NCBI GenBank assembly: GCA_020860755.1
Contig: JAJBTQ010000004.1
Location: 30,326-94,325, forward strand
Direction: 5' to 3'
DNA: 64,000 nucleotides
Origin: Lachnospiraceae bacterium
GTDB lineage: Bacteria; Bacillota; Clostridia; Lachnospirales; Lachnospiraceae
Below the pieces are notes generated by a model. The model ran no database searches, was not told where the DNA came from, and saw only the letters and a program-made list of their open reading frames with translations. Below are positions 51,649-61,759 of the stretch, piece after piece (the stretch's first letter is position 1; each line of letters opens with the position of its first letter). The position numbers were made by a program, and so were the translations under genes.

Positions 51649-52971
51649 TCAAGTTAACTTTGTAAGAATGAAGATGTCGTAGATGGCTCGGATGGCCTCC
51701 TCAAAATCCTTGTTGTCCACGCCGATGATGATGTTTAGCTCACTCGAGCCCTGATCGATCATGCGGCAGTTGATCTTGGCATGAGCAAGGGCGGAAAAGA
51801 TGCGGCCCGCCGTGCCCCGGTTTTCCCGCATACCGCGTCCCACAACGGCGATGAGCGCCAGATCCGGCTCCACATCGATAGAGTCCGGGTCGACCGCGCG
51901 CAGGATCCCGGAGAGCACACTCTGCTCTTTCTCCTGAAACTCATCCTGATGGACAAAGATGCACATCGTGTCGATCCCGGAAGGCATGTGCTCAATAGAT
52001 ATCTCATTGTCCTCAAAAACACTCAGCACCTTTCGGCAGAAACCGATCTCGGAGTTCATCATGTCCTTGTAAACATCAACCGCCACAAAGCCTTTTTTCC
52101 CGGCAATCCCCGTGACCGTAAACCGGGGCTTTTGACTGGTCGTTGCCACGATCATCGTGCCCAGATCCTCCGGGTTGTTTGTATTGCGGATGTTGATGGG
52201 AATCCCTGCTTTGCGTACGGGGAAGATCGCTTCCTCATGAAGTACGGTCGCTCCCATATAGGAGAGCTCCCGCAGCTCCCGATAAGTGATCATATCCACC
52301 ACTTCCGGATTGTCTACAATGCGGGGGTCTGACACCAGAAAACCGGGGACGTCCGTCCAGTTCTCATACATATCCGCCCCCAAAGCCCATGCTATGATGG
52401 ACCCGGTAATATCGGAACCGCCTCTGGTGAACGTCCTGATCCGGCCGTTTGCATACGCCCCGTAAAATCCGGGAATCACAGCGTTTTGGCAAAGAGACAG
52501 CCTCTCTTCCGTCAATTTTTTCGTCAGATTTGTATCGAAGGTTCCGTCGTCACAAAAGCGGATCATCTCTGCGGCGTCCACAAACTCAAAGCCCAGATAT
52601 GCCGACATCACTTTCCCGTTCAGATACTCCCCTCTGGAAGCCGTATAATCCCGATCCGGCTCCCTAAGAAGGCGCTCCTCGATCTCAGCAAAATCCTCCT
52701 CGAGAGACAGATCAAGGCCAAGCCCGGCAATGATATCCTCATACCGCTCCCGGATCTCCGCGAGCAGCAGGTCAAACGGCTCCTCCGCCTCAGCCCTTCC
52801 GCAGCACTCATACAGCAGATCCGTCACCTTGGTATCCCCGTCAAAACGCTTGCCGGGTGCAGAGGGCACTATATATCTCCGATCCTCATCGGAACAGATG
52901 ATCTCTCTGACTTTTTGAAACTGTTCTGCGGCAGCGAGCGAACTCCCGCCAAACTTTACTACTTTCTTCAT
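51649..52971 (-). CDS. lysC: Aspartate kinase
   Basis: VVKFGGSSLA; FTRGGSDITGSIIAWALGADMYENWTDVPGF; C-terminal ACT regions. Confidence 0.95.
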   Translation of the reverse strand: MKKVVKFGGSSLAAAEQFQKVREIICSDEDRRYIVPSAPGKRFDGDTKVTDLLYECCGRAEAEEPFDLLLAEIRERYEDIIAGLGLDLSLEEDFAEIEERLLREPDRDYTASRGEYLNGKVMSAYLGFEFVDAAEMIRFCDDGTFDTNLTKKLTEERLSLCQNAVIPGFYGAYANGRIRTFTRGGSDITGSIIAWALGADMYENWTDVPGFLVSDPRIVDNPEVVDMITYRELRELSYMGATVLHEEAIFPVRKAGIPINIRNTNNPEDLGTMIVATTSQKPRFTVTGIAGKKGFVAVDVYKDMMNSEIGFCRKVLSVFEDNEISIEHMPSGIDTMCIFVHQDEFQEKEQSVLSGILRAVDPDSIDVEPDLALIAVVGRGMRENRGTAGRIFSALAHAKINCRMIDQGSSELNIIIGVDNKDFEEAIRAIYDIFILTKLT

Positions 52972-53086
52972 GCTTCTTCGTCCTTTTTTTAATCTTCTTA
53001 AATTATCTTCTTTATTATAAAGTCATCGTTCGTTTGCTTATTATATATTCTTGCAGAGAGATTGGCAAATTTTTTATTTTGTCTGT

Positions 53087-55240
53087 TTAAATTTCTCTTA
53101 CTTCCTGACAGGTAAAATAAATGATCTGATAGCGCCCGGCAAGTGCCCGCATCAGGCGTCTTCCGCCCTCGCGCTTCTGCTCGTCGAGATTCACAAGCGG
53201 ATCGTCTAAGAGCAAAAACGGTCTTTCATCCGAATACATGGCATCCACGAGCGCCAACCGGAGACAGAGCCCGATCAGATCCTGCCAGCCCCGGCTCAGA
53301 AGATCCGTCTCCCGCTGAAGGCCATACTCCTCAACCGTGAGATTTGTGTTGGCATCCATCCGGAACCGCTCCACGGCAAAATCTCCGCCTGACTCCGTGC
53401 TGATCGGTCCGCCCGGCACTTCCGTCAATATCCGGTAATATTCGGAAAAACTCTTCATCAGAGGTTCCATGTACTTTGCAGTCATAGCCTCCTTGGCCGT
53501 AGTCAGGCATGCCAGCGCAGTCCTGGCCTGATCAAACTGCCGCTTCGTGCGGCTGCGCTCTTCCTTCGTCTCCTCCAGGCGTTCCCCTGCTTCGATCCAC
53601 GCATCATATGCTTCGTGAAGGGACGTCAGCTGCTTATCATAGATATCCGCCTGATCCCGCAGCGCATCTTCCTCCGTTGTAAGTTGTGTCAGCTGCCCGT
53701 TCAGATCCTCGAGAGAGGGCAGATTCCCGGTATCCTCCGCCGTCGTCAGATCACGTTCGGCATTCTCAGACTCAAACTCCTGTTTTTTCTGTCTGGCATC
53801 CTGCAGGGCCGCTTCCGCGCTCTGCAGTGCGACCCGCTGTCTCCAGATCTCCTGCAGCTGTATTTTCGGCGCCTCATTAAGGGTCAGACCCATTCGCGAG
53901 ATCTGCTCTTTCATATAGGTCTGCTCCTGCTCGTATCTCGTCTGACAGTCCCGGTAGTCCCTCTGTTTTTCGGCCAGCATCTCAAGCCGTTCCGACCGTG
54001 AGGCGGCAAGTTCCCGCTCGATGCGCTGCAGGCGCGCAGTTTCCTCAGCTGCCTTTTTCCCGCCTCGCTGCCAAAGCACCAGCCCGATCACGAGCAGGAT
54101 CACTCCCACAACTGCCACAGCGATCCAGCCCCATGCACGTCCGACCCCGAAAAACACTCCAAGCCCTACTGCCGCCAGCGCAATGCCGCAGACGAAAAGT
54201 GCGATCCAGCGCCCGGGCGCTGTGCTGCTTTGATTCTGCGCCGCTTCCTTGTCCGTGTCATCCGACTGCTCCAGAGACTGAAGCTGATCCCGCTCTTCGG
54301 GAGTGAGCGCATAGTTGCGCATGCCCTCGGCTGCCCGGCTCATCTCATCACAGGCATCGATGCATGAGTTCAATTCTTCTTCTGACAAAACTTCGCCCGG
54401 GAACTTTTCCCGCGCCTTTTGGTATGCCTCCTCCGTCTGCGCGCATGCGGCACACAGGCGACTGTACTCCTCCCTCTTCGTCTTTTGTTCCTGCGCCTTT
54501 GCAGCCTGTCCGGAGAGAGCGAGGAGTTTTTTTTGCTGCCGGCGGTTCTCATCAAGCCGGCTTTTGGCCTTTGTCTCAAGGTCCATGCATTCCCGGATCG
54601 AATCCTCCACAGTGGCATGCTGAGTCACATCCGTCTGCAGGCGGGTAACCTGGTCGTTCAGCTTATAAAGACGCCCTGTCTTCCGCCTGGGCGACAGTTT
54701 ATTTATCGTATTCTGCAAGGCCGCGGAGGCCTTCTCATAGCTCTCTAAGTCGTTTAAATTGTCCGTGATGTTGCCGATCTTGGCATTGATGCTGTCGGTA
54801 GCATAAGTCGCGCAGTCATTTTGTCCGATAAAGACAGTGCGTGCAAAAGACTCCCCGTTGATCCGGAAGATCTCCTCTCCCAGATTCTCCGAAAAATCAT
54901 CAGATGTTAAATTGGTCTGCGCATCCCGCAGCTCAAAACTGTCGTTTGCTTTTTTATCCGAAAAGATCCGGGCAGCCGTGTACGTGCGCCCGCCCGTTTC
55001 AAATGTGATCTGTCCTCCGTAGATGCCGCCCTGCCAGGGTGCAAAGCGCTTACGCTCGTTCTCTGTGGTGCTGCGCTTTCCCTCGCCCTCGAATCCAAAG
55101 AACATGACCCGGATAAACGCAGCCAGCGTGCTCTTGCCCCAACCGTTCGGCTCACGGATCAGATGAAAATCCGAATTAAATTCTACCTCTGTGTCGTGCA
55201 GCCCGCCGAAATTCTCGATATGGCACTGAATCAATCGCAT
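53087..55240 (-). CDS. SbcC/YhaN-like AAA ATPase with coiled coil and two central TM segments
   Basis: EPNGWGKSTLAAFIRVMFFG Walker A; PFLLLDDPLVNLDEQ Walker B; hydrophobic GRWIALFVCGIALAAVGLGVFFGVGRAWGWIAVAVVGVILLVIGLVLW. Confidence 0.9.
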   Translation of the reverse strand: MRLIQCHIENFGGLHDTEVEFNSDFHLIREPNGWGKSTLAAFIRVMFFGFEGEGKRSTTENERKRFAPWQGGIYGGQITFETGGRTYTAARIFSDKKANDSFELRDAQTNLTSDDFSENLGEEIFRINGESFARTVFIGQNDCATYATDSINAKIGNITDNLNDLESYEKASAALQNTINKLSPRRKTGRLYKLNDQVTRLQTDVTQHATVEDSIRECMDLETKAKSRLDENRRQQKKLLALSGQAAKAQEQKTKREEYSRLCAACAQTEEAYQKAREKFPGEVLSEEELNSCIDACDEMSRAAEGMRNYALTPEERDQLQSLEQSDDTDKEAAQNQSSTAPGRWIALFVCGIALAAVGLGVFFGVGRAWGWIAVAVVGVILLVIGLVLWQRGGKKAAEETARLQRIERELAASRSERLEMLAEKQRDYRDCQTRYEQEQTYMKEQISRMGLTLNEAPKIQLQEIWRQRVALQSAEAALQDARQKKQEFESENAERDLTTAEDTGNLPSLEDLNGQLTQLTTEEDALRDQADIYDKQLTSLHEAYDAWIEAGERLEETKEERSRTKRQFDQARTALACLTTAKEAMTAKYMEPLMKSFSEYYRILTEVPGGPISTESGGDFAVERFRMDANTNLTVEEYGLQRETDLLSRGWQDLIGLCLRLALVDAMYSDERPFLLLDDPLVNLDEQKREGGRRLMRALAGRYQIIYFTCQEVREI

Positions 55241-56346
55241 TCCAGCACCTCCTCTCCGGCAATGGCACGCAGTCCGCAGCGGATCGCACCGGCCTTGTCC
55301 TCATCGGACAGATCTTCCTGCGCCATCACAGTCCGCACAAACTCCCCTTTTAAGGATTCATCGAGATAAAACCGCTCCGCATCCACGCGCAGCGTGGTCT
55401 CATCGGAAATCTTTACAAAATAAAAATCCGGTTCCAGACGCTTTTTTAAGAACTCGGTGTACGTCTCGTCCTCCACATCCATCTCTCCGGTCAGGACGAT
55501 CTTGAGCAGATCCCGCTCTGAGACTTCAGCCTTTTCAAGAGACTCCTGTATACGTTCCAGTTCCTCAGACGGTCCCTCACATCCGCTGATATCCACTGAA
55601 ATCGTGTGAAGCCTGCGAGAGGCGAACGGTACAAATGAGCGCTGACAGGCTCCGGTCTCCTCATCCACGTCCAAAAGCACAAACCCGTGGTCCCCGCACT
55701 CGTCAAATCCGCGGCCGTCCAAGCACCCCGGATAGCACCAGGTACCCCGCTCGTCCAATTTCCCGTGTTGGAAAGAGTGGACATGACCGAGCGCCAGATG
55801 GTCTATACCTTTATTTTTTAAGTCCCGCAGACGGATCACCTCTGCCTGGTCCTTTGCACCGGTCTCCGCTTCCTGTCCGTGAAGCATCACGATATTAAAA
55901 TTCGTCGGGTCTAAGATAAGGGAATGCCAGGCTCCCGCCGCATTCTCCATGGAGAGCTCCAGACCGGAGACCACCACGCTGCCGGAGCCCAGCGGATAGG
56001 AACGCCAGGAGGAGCCGAACAGCTTTACATTCTCCGGCATATCTTCCCAATCCGCGAAAAAGTGCTCTGTGTCGTGGTTGCCCTGCAGGTAGAAAAAAAG
56101 GATTTCCTCATGCCCGCTTATGGCATCCCGGACGACATTGCGCGCCGTGGCTGAAATATTCCTCGTATCAAACAGGTCCCCCGCGATCAGGATCGCTTCC
56201 ACGTCATTTTCAGCGGCGTAATCCACCATGCGTGTAAACGTATCAAGCAGTTCTGCTTTCCGCTCCCTCGCCTTGTCTTTATTCAGATTTGAGGTCATCC
56301 GGGAATCCAAATGAAGATCCGCGCAGTGGATCAGCTTCATAACCAT
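55231..56346 (-). CDS. SbcD/YhaO-like DNA repair metallophosphoesterase
   Basis: IHCADLHLDSRM, IAGDLFDT, YLQGNHDTE, LGHVHSFQ; overlaps the ATPase gene. Confidence 0.93.
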   Translation of the reverse strand: MVMKLIHCADLHLDSRMTSNLNKDKARERKAELLDTFTRMVDYAAENDVEAILIAGDLFDTRNISATARNVVRDAISGHEEILFFYLQGNHDTEHFFADWEDMPENVKLFGSSWRSYPLGSGSVVVSGLELSMENAAGAWHSLILDPTNFNIVMLHGQEAETGAKDQAEVIRLRDLKNKGIDHLALGHVHSFQHGKLDERGTWCYPGCLDGRGFDECGDHGFVLLDVDEETGACQRSFVPFASRRLHTISVDISGCEGPSEELERIQESLEKAEVSERDLLKIVLTGEMDVEDETYTEFLKKRLEPDFYFVKISDETTLRVDAERFYLDESLKGEFVRTVMAQEDLSDEDKAGAIRCGLRAIAGEEVLECD

Positions 56347-56383
56347 CGTCCTTTCTGAAAAATCTGATCAAAAAGCAGCGTCT

Positions 56384-56845
56384 TTAGATCACCCGCATCA
56401 GGTTGACCATCTCAATGGCAGAGCATGCGGCATCATAGCCCTTGTTGCCCGCCTTGGTTCCGGCACGCTCAATAGCCTGCTCAATGTTGTCCGCAGTGAC
56501 AACGCCAAAGATCGTCGGCACACCAGTCTTTAAACCGACCTGCGCGATGCCTTTGGTCGTCTCCGAGCAGATCAGATCATAGTGGCTGGTGGATCCCCGG
56601 ATGATCGCGCCCAGACAGATCACCGCATCGTACTTCCCGGAGGAGGCCATCTTCTGTGCGATGATCGGCAGTTCAAACGCGCCCGGCACCCATGCCAGCT
56701 CGATGTCATCCTCTCCGATTCCGTGGCGGAGGCAGGCATCCTGCGCGCCGTCGATCAGCTTGGAGACAATAAACTCATTGAAGCGGGATGCGACGATCCC
56801 GATCTTGATACTTTTTGCTACTACGTTCCCTTCCAATACTTTCAT
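56384..56845 (-). CDS. ribH: 6,7-dimethyl-8-ribityllumazine synthase
   Basis: [29 protein letters not shown]. Confidence 0.97.
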   Translation of the reverse strand: MKVLEGNVVAKSIKIGIVASRFNEFIVSKLIDGAQDACLRHGIGEDDIELAWVPGAFELPIIAQKMASSGKYDAVICLGAIIRGSTSHYDLICSETTKGIAQVGLKTGVPTIFGVVTADNIEQAIERAGTKAGNKGYDAACSAIEMVNLMRVI

Positions 56846-56873
56846 GACTTGTTTCCTTTCTTTTTGCTAAAAT

Positions 56874-58079
56874 TTATTCATAGTCTGTCAGATGCTGCAT
56901 TTTATCCTGTTTTGTCTTCAGATAAAAATAATCAAATTTCTGCGGCGCGATCTGAATCGGCACCCTCTCCTCGATCGTAATGCCGTAGCCGGAAAGTCCG
57001 GTGATCTTCTTCGGATTGTTTGTCAAAAGGCGCAGGCGCTTTGCCCCGATATCGCACAGGATCTGGGCGCCGATACCGTACTCCCGCAGGTCGGGCGGAA
57101 ATCCGAGCTGGATATTGGCCTCCACAGTGTCGTATCCCTGATCCTGCAGTTCATAGGCCTTAAGCTTGTTGATGAGTCCAATGCCCCGCCCCTCCTGGCG
57201 GAGATAGACGAGCACGCCTTTTCCCTCTTTTGCGATTTCCTTCATGGCCTGATCCAGCTGTTCTCCGCAGTCACAGCGCGCAGATCCGAACACATCACCG
57301 GTCAGGCATTCCGAGTGCACCCGGCACAAAACCGGCTCGTCCGGAGAGATATCTCCCATGACCAGTGCAACATGGTGTTCTCCGGTCACCGTATTTTCAT
57401 AACCGTGAATGATAAATTCTCCGTACTTTGTCGGAAACTGTGCTGTCGCCTCACGTTTTACGAGACTTTCGTTGCGCATTCGGTATTCGATGATATCCGC
57501 GATCGGAATGACCGTCAGATCCAACCGCTGTGCGAACTCCAGCAGCTCCTTTGTGCGCATCATGGTCCCGTCCTCGCGCATGATCTCACAACAAAGCCCG
57601 CAAGGAGTAAGTCCGGCCAGCCGGCATAAGTCCACGGTCGCCTCTGTATGGCCGCCGCGCACCAGAACGCCGCCCTCCTTTGCCCGAAGAGGAAACATAT
57701 GTCCCGGCCGTCGGAAATCTGTCGGCTTTGCGTCCGCTTCCACCGTCTTTCGCGCAGTGATCGAGCGCTCTGCTGCCGAGATGCCCGTGCTGGTAATCGC
57801 AGCATCAATGGATACCGTAAAGGCCGTACAGTGGCTCTCGGTATTTTCGCTCACCATCTGGTCAAGCTCCAGTTTGTCGCAGAGCTCTCCGCTCATCGGC
57901 ATGCAGATCAGTCCTTTGGCTTCACTCGCCATCAGATTGACATTTTCCTGCGTGGCAAACTCAGCCGCACAGATCATGTCGCCCTCATTCTCACGTCCGG
58001 GGTCATCGATCACCAGAATGATCTTACCGTTGCGCAGATCCTCTAAGGCCTGCTCTATGGTTCCCACTTCTCTTGCCAT
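56874..58079 (-). CDS. ribBA: Bifunctional DHBP synthase / GTP cyclohydrolase II
   Basis: [51 protein letters not shown]. Confidence 0.97.
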   Translation of the reverse strand: MAREVGTIEQALEDLRNGKIILVIDDPGRENEGDMICAAEFATQENVNLMASEAKGLICMPMSGELCDKLELDQMVSENTESHCTAFTVSIDAAITSTGISAAERSITARKTVEADAKPTDFRRPGHMFPLRAKEGGVLVRGGHTEATVDLCRLAGLTPCGLCCEIMREDGTMMRTKELLEFAQRLDLTVIPIADIIEYRMRNESLVKREATAQFPTKYGEFIIHGYENTVTGEHHVALVMGDISPDEPVLCRVHSECLTGDVFGSARCDCGEQLDQAMKEIAKEGKGVLVYLRQEGRGIGLINKLKAYELQDQGYDTVEANIQLGFPPDLREYGIGAQILCDIGAKRLRLLTNNPKKITGLSGYGITIEERVPIQIAPQKFDYFYLKTKQDKMQHLTDYE

Positions 58080-58091
58080 TGTATTTCCCTC

Positions 58092-58754
58092 CTAAAATCC
58101 GCATTCTCGTAAAAATTCTTCCGAAAGGCCGCCTGCCGGCTGCGCATCTGCCGTTTTCTCCGGATCCGGATGTGTCAGCAGCTTTTCCACATATTTCCCG
58201 ATGATGTCACACTCCAGGTTGACACGATCACCTACGCGGCGGTCGGGGAGAGTCGTCATTTCCATCGTATGAGGAATGATGGATACCTTAAAGCAGCTCT
58301 CATCCACAAAAGCCACCGTCAGGCTGATGCCGTCGATGGCAATCGAGCCCTTTTCCACAATATAGCGCAGCAGACCAGGTACTGCCGCAATGGTATACCA
58401 GACCGCGTTGCCGTCCTCTGTGACGGACTGCACCGTACCTGTTCCGTCGATATGTCCGGACACGATGTGCCCGCCAAACCTGCCGTCCGCCGGCATGGCC
58501 CGCTCCAGATTGACCCCCGCGCCGACAGGCAGGGAACCGAGCGAGCTGCGGTTTAGCGTCTCCGCCATCATGTCCGCCTCAAAAAAGCCATCGCCCACAG
58601 AGGTTGCAGTCAGGCATACGCCGCTTACCGCTATGCTGTCTCCGACGTGAGTTCCTTTCAGGACTTCCCGACAGCTGACCTTTAGTACGCAGGCATCCCC
58701 CGCTCTTTGAATATTTTGAATCATCCCTTTTTCTTCAATGATCCCGGTAAACAT
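58092..58754 (-). CDS. ribE: Riboflavin synthase alpha chain
   Basis: MFTGIIEEKGMI; GHIVSGHIDGTG; duplicated lumazine-binding domain. Confidence 0.97.
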   Translation of the reverse strand: MFTGIIEEKGMIQNIQRAGDACVLKVSCREVLKGTHVGDSIAVSGVCLTATSVGDGFFEADMMAETLNRSSLGSLPVGAGVNLERAMPADGRFGGHIVSGHIDGTGTVQSVTEDGNAVWYTIAAVPGLLRYIVEKGSIAIDGISLTVAFVDESCFKVSIIPHTMEMTTLPDRRVGDRVNLECDIIGKYVEKLLTHPDPEKTADAQPAGGLSEEFLRECGF

Positions 58755-59874
58755 AATTTCCCCCCTGATCCATGTATGCCGGATATCCGCAGATACACAT
58801 ATCTTCCTCTATGGCCCGGATATTCACATTTGTCAGCTGCACCGCCTCCGCGATGTGGTCCGCTCCGATCCCTCCGATCGGTGTGGGCGCATCCACGCCG
58901 CCGATCAGCTTGTTGGAGATATAGGCATAGATCTTGTTTACAATGCCGTCCCGCAAAGCAGAGGAGTTGAGTGTACCGCCTCCCTCTAAGAGAATGCTGT
59001 CGATCCCCTGTCCGCCGAGCTTCTCCATCAGCTGGATCAGATTGATACCGACCCCGCCGCTGGTGGGGAGGATCTGAATGCCGGCATCGTTAAGCAACTC
59101 CACTTTCTTTTTCGCCCGCTCCGACTGAAAAACTTCGCTGGAGCAGGCTACGATCGTGGGAATCTCACGCGCCGTCTGTACGATCCGGCTGTCTTTCGGA
59201 ATCCTGAGACTGCTGTCACAGATGATGCGGGTCGGATTTGTGCCGCCCGGGATCCGGCAGGTCAACATGGGATCGTCCGCCAGGACGGTTCCGATCCCTA
59301 CCATGATCCCCATATATCGATTGCGCAGCTTTTGCACATGCTCGCGCGCCGCCTCCCCGGTCACCCACTTGGAATCTCCGGTTGCACAGGCGATCTTGCC
59401 GTCTAACGACATCGCATATTTCATGACCAGAAACGGTCGTTTTGTCGAGATATAATGATAGAACACTTCATTTATGTGTTCACATTCCTCCGCAAGGATC
59501 CCGGTCTCTACAGGGATTCCCGCATCCCGAAGGATCTGTATGCCTCGCCCGTTAACGAGCGGATTCGGATCAAGACTGCCGACAAACACGCGTCCGATCC
59601 CTTTCTCAAGGATAATATCCGTACAGGGTGGAGTCTTTCCGGTGTGACAGCACGGTTCCAGTGTGACATACAGGTCAGCGCCGGCCGGATCCTCTTCACA
59701 ATGCAGCAGGGCGTTTCGCTCTGCATGGAAGCCGCCGTACTCCTCATGCCAGCCCTCACCGATGACGCGGCCGTCCTTTACGACAACACAGCCGACCATG
59801 GGGTTCGGATTCGTGTGCCCTGCTCCCTTTTTGGCGAGTTCCAGAGCGCGGCTCATATAATCTTCTTTTTCCAT
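58735..59874 (-). CDS. ribD: Bifunctional riboflavin deaminase/reductase
   Basis: MSRALELAKKGAGHTNPNPMVGCVVV; HAERNALLHCE; PCCHTGKTPPC. Confidence 0.97.
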   Translation of the reverse strand: MEKEDYMSRALELAKKGAGHTNPNPMVGCVVVKDGRVIGEGWHEEYGGFHAERNALLHCEEDPAGADLYVTLEPCCHTGKTPPCTDIILEKGIGRVFVGSLDPNPLVNGRGIQILRDAGIPVETGILAEECEHINEVFYHYISTKRPFLVMKYAMSLDGKIACATGDSKWVTGEAAREHVQKLRNRYMGIMVGIGTVLADDPMLTCRIPGGTNPTRIICDSSLRIPKDSRIVQTAREIPTIVACSSEVFQSERAKKKVELLNDAGIQILPTSGGVGINLIQLMEKLGGQGIDSILLEGGGTLNSSALRDGIVNKIYAYISNKLIGGVDAPTPIGGIGADHIAEAVQLTNVNIRAIEEDMCICGYPAYMDQGGNYVYRDH

Positions 59875-59893
59875 ACTCCATTCCCTTCCAACA

Positions 59894-59928
59894 TAAAAAA
59901 TCCCTGAGAAACCTCTCAGGGAAACATG
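59894..59928 (-). terminator. FMN riboswitch expression-platform terminator
   Basis: CCCTGAGA/TCTCAGGG hairpin followed on the minus strand by TTTTTT. Confidence 0.85.
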
Positions 59929-59957
59929 CGAACCGATTCATTCGTATATGTTGCAAA

Positions 59958-60086
59958 ACTTTTCTTTCGTCCAGACTATACTGTCGGCTTTGGAATGTCC
60001 CAAGTGGGAGTCACCAAATCAGCGCTTGCGCGCTCGCGGGCTATACCGCCGGTCGGGAATTGCACCCTGCCCTGAAGAGTTTTCTT
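59958..60086 (-). promoter_or_regulatory. FMN riboswitch (RFN element)
   Basis: Minus strand: TCTTCAGGGCAGGGTGCAATTCCCGACCGGCGGTATAGCCCGCGAGC...GATTTGGTGACTCCC...CCGACAGTATAGTCTGGACGAAAGAA, the canonical RFN consensus, upstream of ribD. Confidence 0.97.
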
Positions 60087-60098
60087 TTGTCGAGTCCT

Positions 60099-60127
60099 AT
60101 CATAACACAGCAGCGCACGGATGACAA
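60099..60127 (-). promoter_or_regulatory. rib operon promoter TTGTCA-17-TATGAT
   Basis: -35 60122-60127, -10 60099-60104 on the minus strand, just upstream of the riboswitch. Confidence 0.75.
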
Positions 60128-60170
60128 GACAGAATTCAGCGTACTATTAAAGGTCCGGCAGCCGGTTTTA

Positions 60171-61187
60171 TCAGGCCTCCCCTCCCTCCATCACTACTTT
60201 CTTTTTCCTTCTTCCAAACAGGTGTGCGATCAGGATCAGCACCGCTCCCACCACAAACGGGAAGATAAAGGTGGCTGTGCGGTACAAAAGAGTGGCCGCC
60301 GTCGCGTTTTCCACACCGACCAGCAGACTGTAAAGGCCGCTCATGATAAGCTCAGAGGACCCGATCCCCGCCGGTGTCGGGATCACAGCCGCCGTCGTCA
60401 CGGCCAGAGATGTGACGCCGTAGGACATCTTTAAGGTCACTCCTCCGGTCGAGAGCAGTACCATAAACGGAATGCTGTACCAGCATAAGAGTTTGAGAAA
60501 ATCCCGGAGTACCGTCGTCACGATGACCCTTACATTCTTTAAAAGGTGCGGTGCCGTCTCCTCCATAATCTTCAGTTCTTCTTCCACCCTCTCGATGATA
60601 TTGTCAAGCCGATTGCGGAAATTAACCAATCTTAAGAGGCGCAGGATCACTTTGTGGAACGGTGGGAAGACGATCAGCATAGCAAAAAAGATTGCAATGA
60701 TAGCCGTCAAGATATAAGCTAAAATCAGATATACGCCGTATCTGTGGTAGTTTGAGACCATCTCTGACCAGTTGAGCAGGAAAAAGATGCCGCTGAACCC
60801 CGCGATGCTGATCTTATGAAGCGTATAGATAAACATATACATCCCTGTAGCCTCGGAATAGCTCAGTCCGTTTCTCCCGAGATATGCGATAGCGGCAAAC
60901 CCCGAGCCGATGCCCAGTGTGGACAGACGGTAAAATGAGGCATAAAACGCGCAGTACACGGCCTGATAGAAGCGGAGATCGGGGTTGTACAGCCGGCCCA
61001 TGGTATAGATGATCCATCCCTCTATTACTTCATAGGCAGCGCTTGCAGCCAATATCAGGATCAGGATGCGCGGTGCCGTTTCGACAACTCTCTCCAGGAT
61101 GTCCTGCCAGGAGCCCCAGAACGTATAGATGATAATTAAGATCAAAACGGCAACAAATATGATTCTTGCCAGAGTTCTTCTTTTCAT
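60171..61187 (-). CDS. UPF0104 / lysylphosphatidylglycerol-synthase TM-region family membrane protein
   Basis: 338-aa polytopic protein; PTPAGIGSSELIMSGLYSLLVG signature region. Confidence 0.85.
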   Translation of the reverse strand: MKRRTLARIIFVAVLILIIIYTFWGSWQDILERVVETAPRILILILAASAAYEVIEGWIIYTMGRLYNPDLRFYQAVYCAFYASFYRLSTLGIGSGFAAIAYLGRNGLSYSEATGMYMFIYTLHKISIAGFSGIFFLLNWSEMVSNYHRYGVYLILAYILTAIIAIFFAMLIVFPPFHKVILRLLRLVNFRNRLDNIIERVEEELKIMEETAPHLLKNVRVIVTTVLRDFLKLLCWYSIPFMVLLSTGGVTLKMSYGVTSLAVTTAAVIPTPAGIGSSELIMSGLYSLLVGVENATAATLLYRTATFIFPFVVGAVLILIAHLFGRRKKKVVMEGGEA

Positions 61188-61238
61188 TCGCTCAGACGGA
61201 AAATGCGTGACCCCGTCATGTCTGCCTTGATGATATGT

Positions 61239-61694
61239 TTAATTTGCTCCACACTCACAGCAAGTATGCGGCTTAGCTTCCTTTAAGATCATGGGCTGCC
61301 ACTGTCCGCCACCCAGTTCAAACAACGTCCCTGCCGGCTCGAATCCGATCTTTTCAAAAAATGCTTCTGTTCCGGCAAGCGCATCCAGATGGATCTCCTG
61401 TGCTCCCGCCGTCAGCGCCTTATCGATCAAAAGGCGCAAAATAAAATCCCCATACTCTGCTCCGCGGTATTGGGGCAGTACGGCGACATCCCGGATCGCG
61501 CAGAAAGTCCCGTCAAACAAAAGCCGCCCTGCTCCCGCCGGTTCCTCCCCGGCAAACGCAAGCGCGCCTAAGACAAACTCTTCCTCATCACCGTCATCTC
61601 CGGCAAGTCCCAATTCCTCTGCAAATACATCACAGATGATCGCCTCGACCGTCTGTAAGTCATCTCTTGTCTTCGCGAATCTGCCGTATACCAT
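61239..61694 (-). CDS. GNAT-family N-acetyltransferase
   Basis: IRDVAVLPQYRGAEYGDFILRLLIDKALTAGAQEIHLDA. Confidence 0.85.
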   Translation of the reverse strand: MVYGRFAKTRDDLQTVEAIICDVFAEELGLAGDDGDEEEFVLGALAFAGEEPAGAGRLLFDGTFCAIRDVAVLPQYRGAEYGDFILRLLIDKALTAGAQEIHLDALAGTEAFFEKIGFEPAGTLFELGGGQWQPMILKEAKPHTCCECGAN

Positions 61695-61759
61695 CTCGTT
61701 CTCTTCCTGTCAGTTTTCTTCGCCGGTACAGACATGATTTGTGATTCCCCTGTGCAGCA

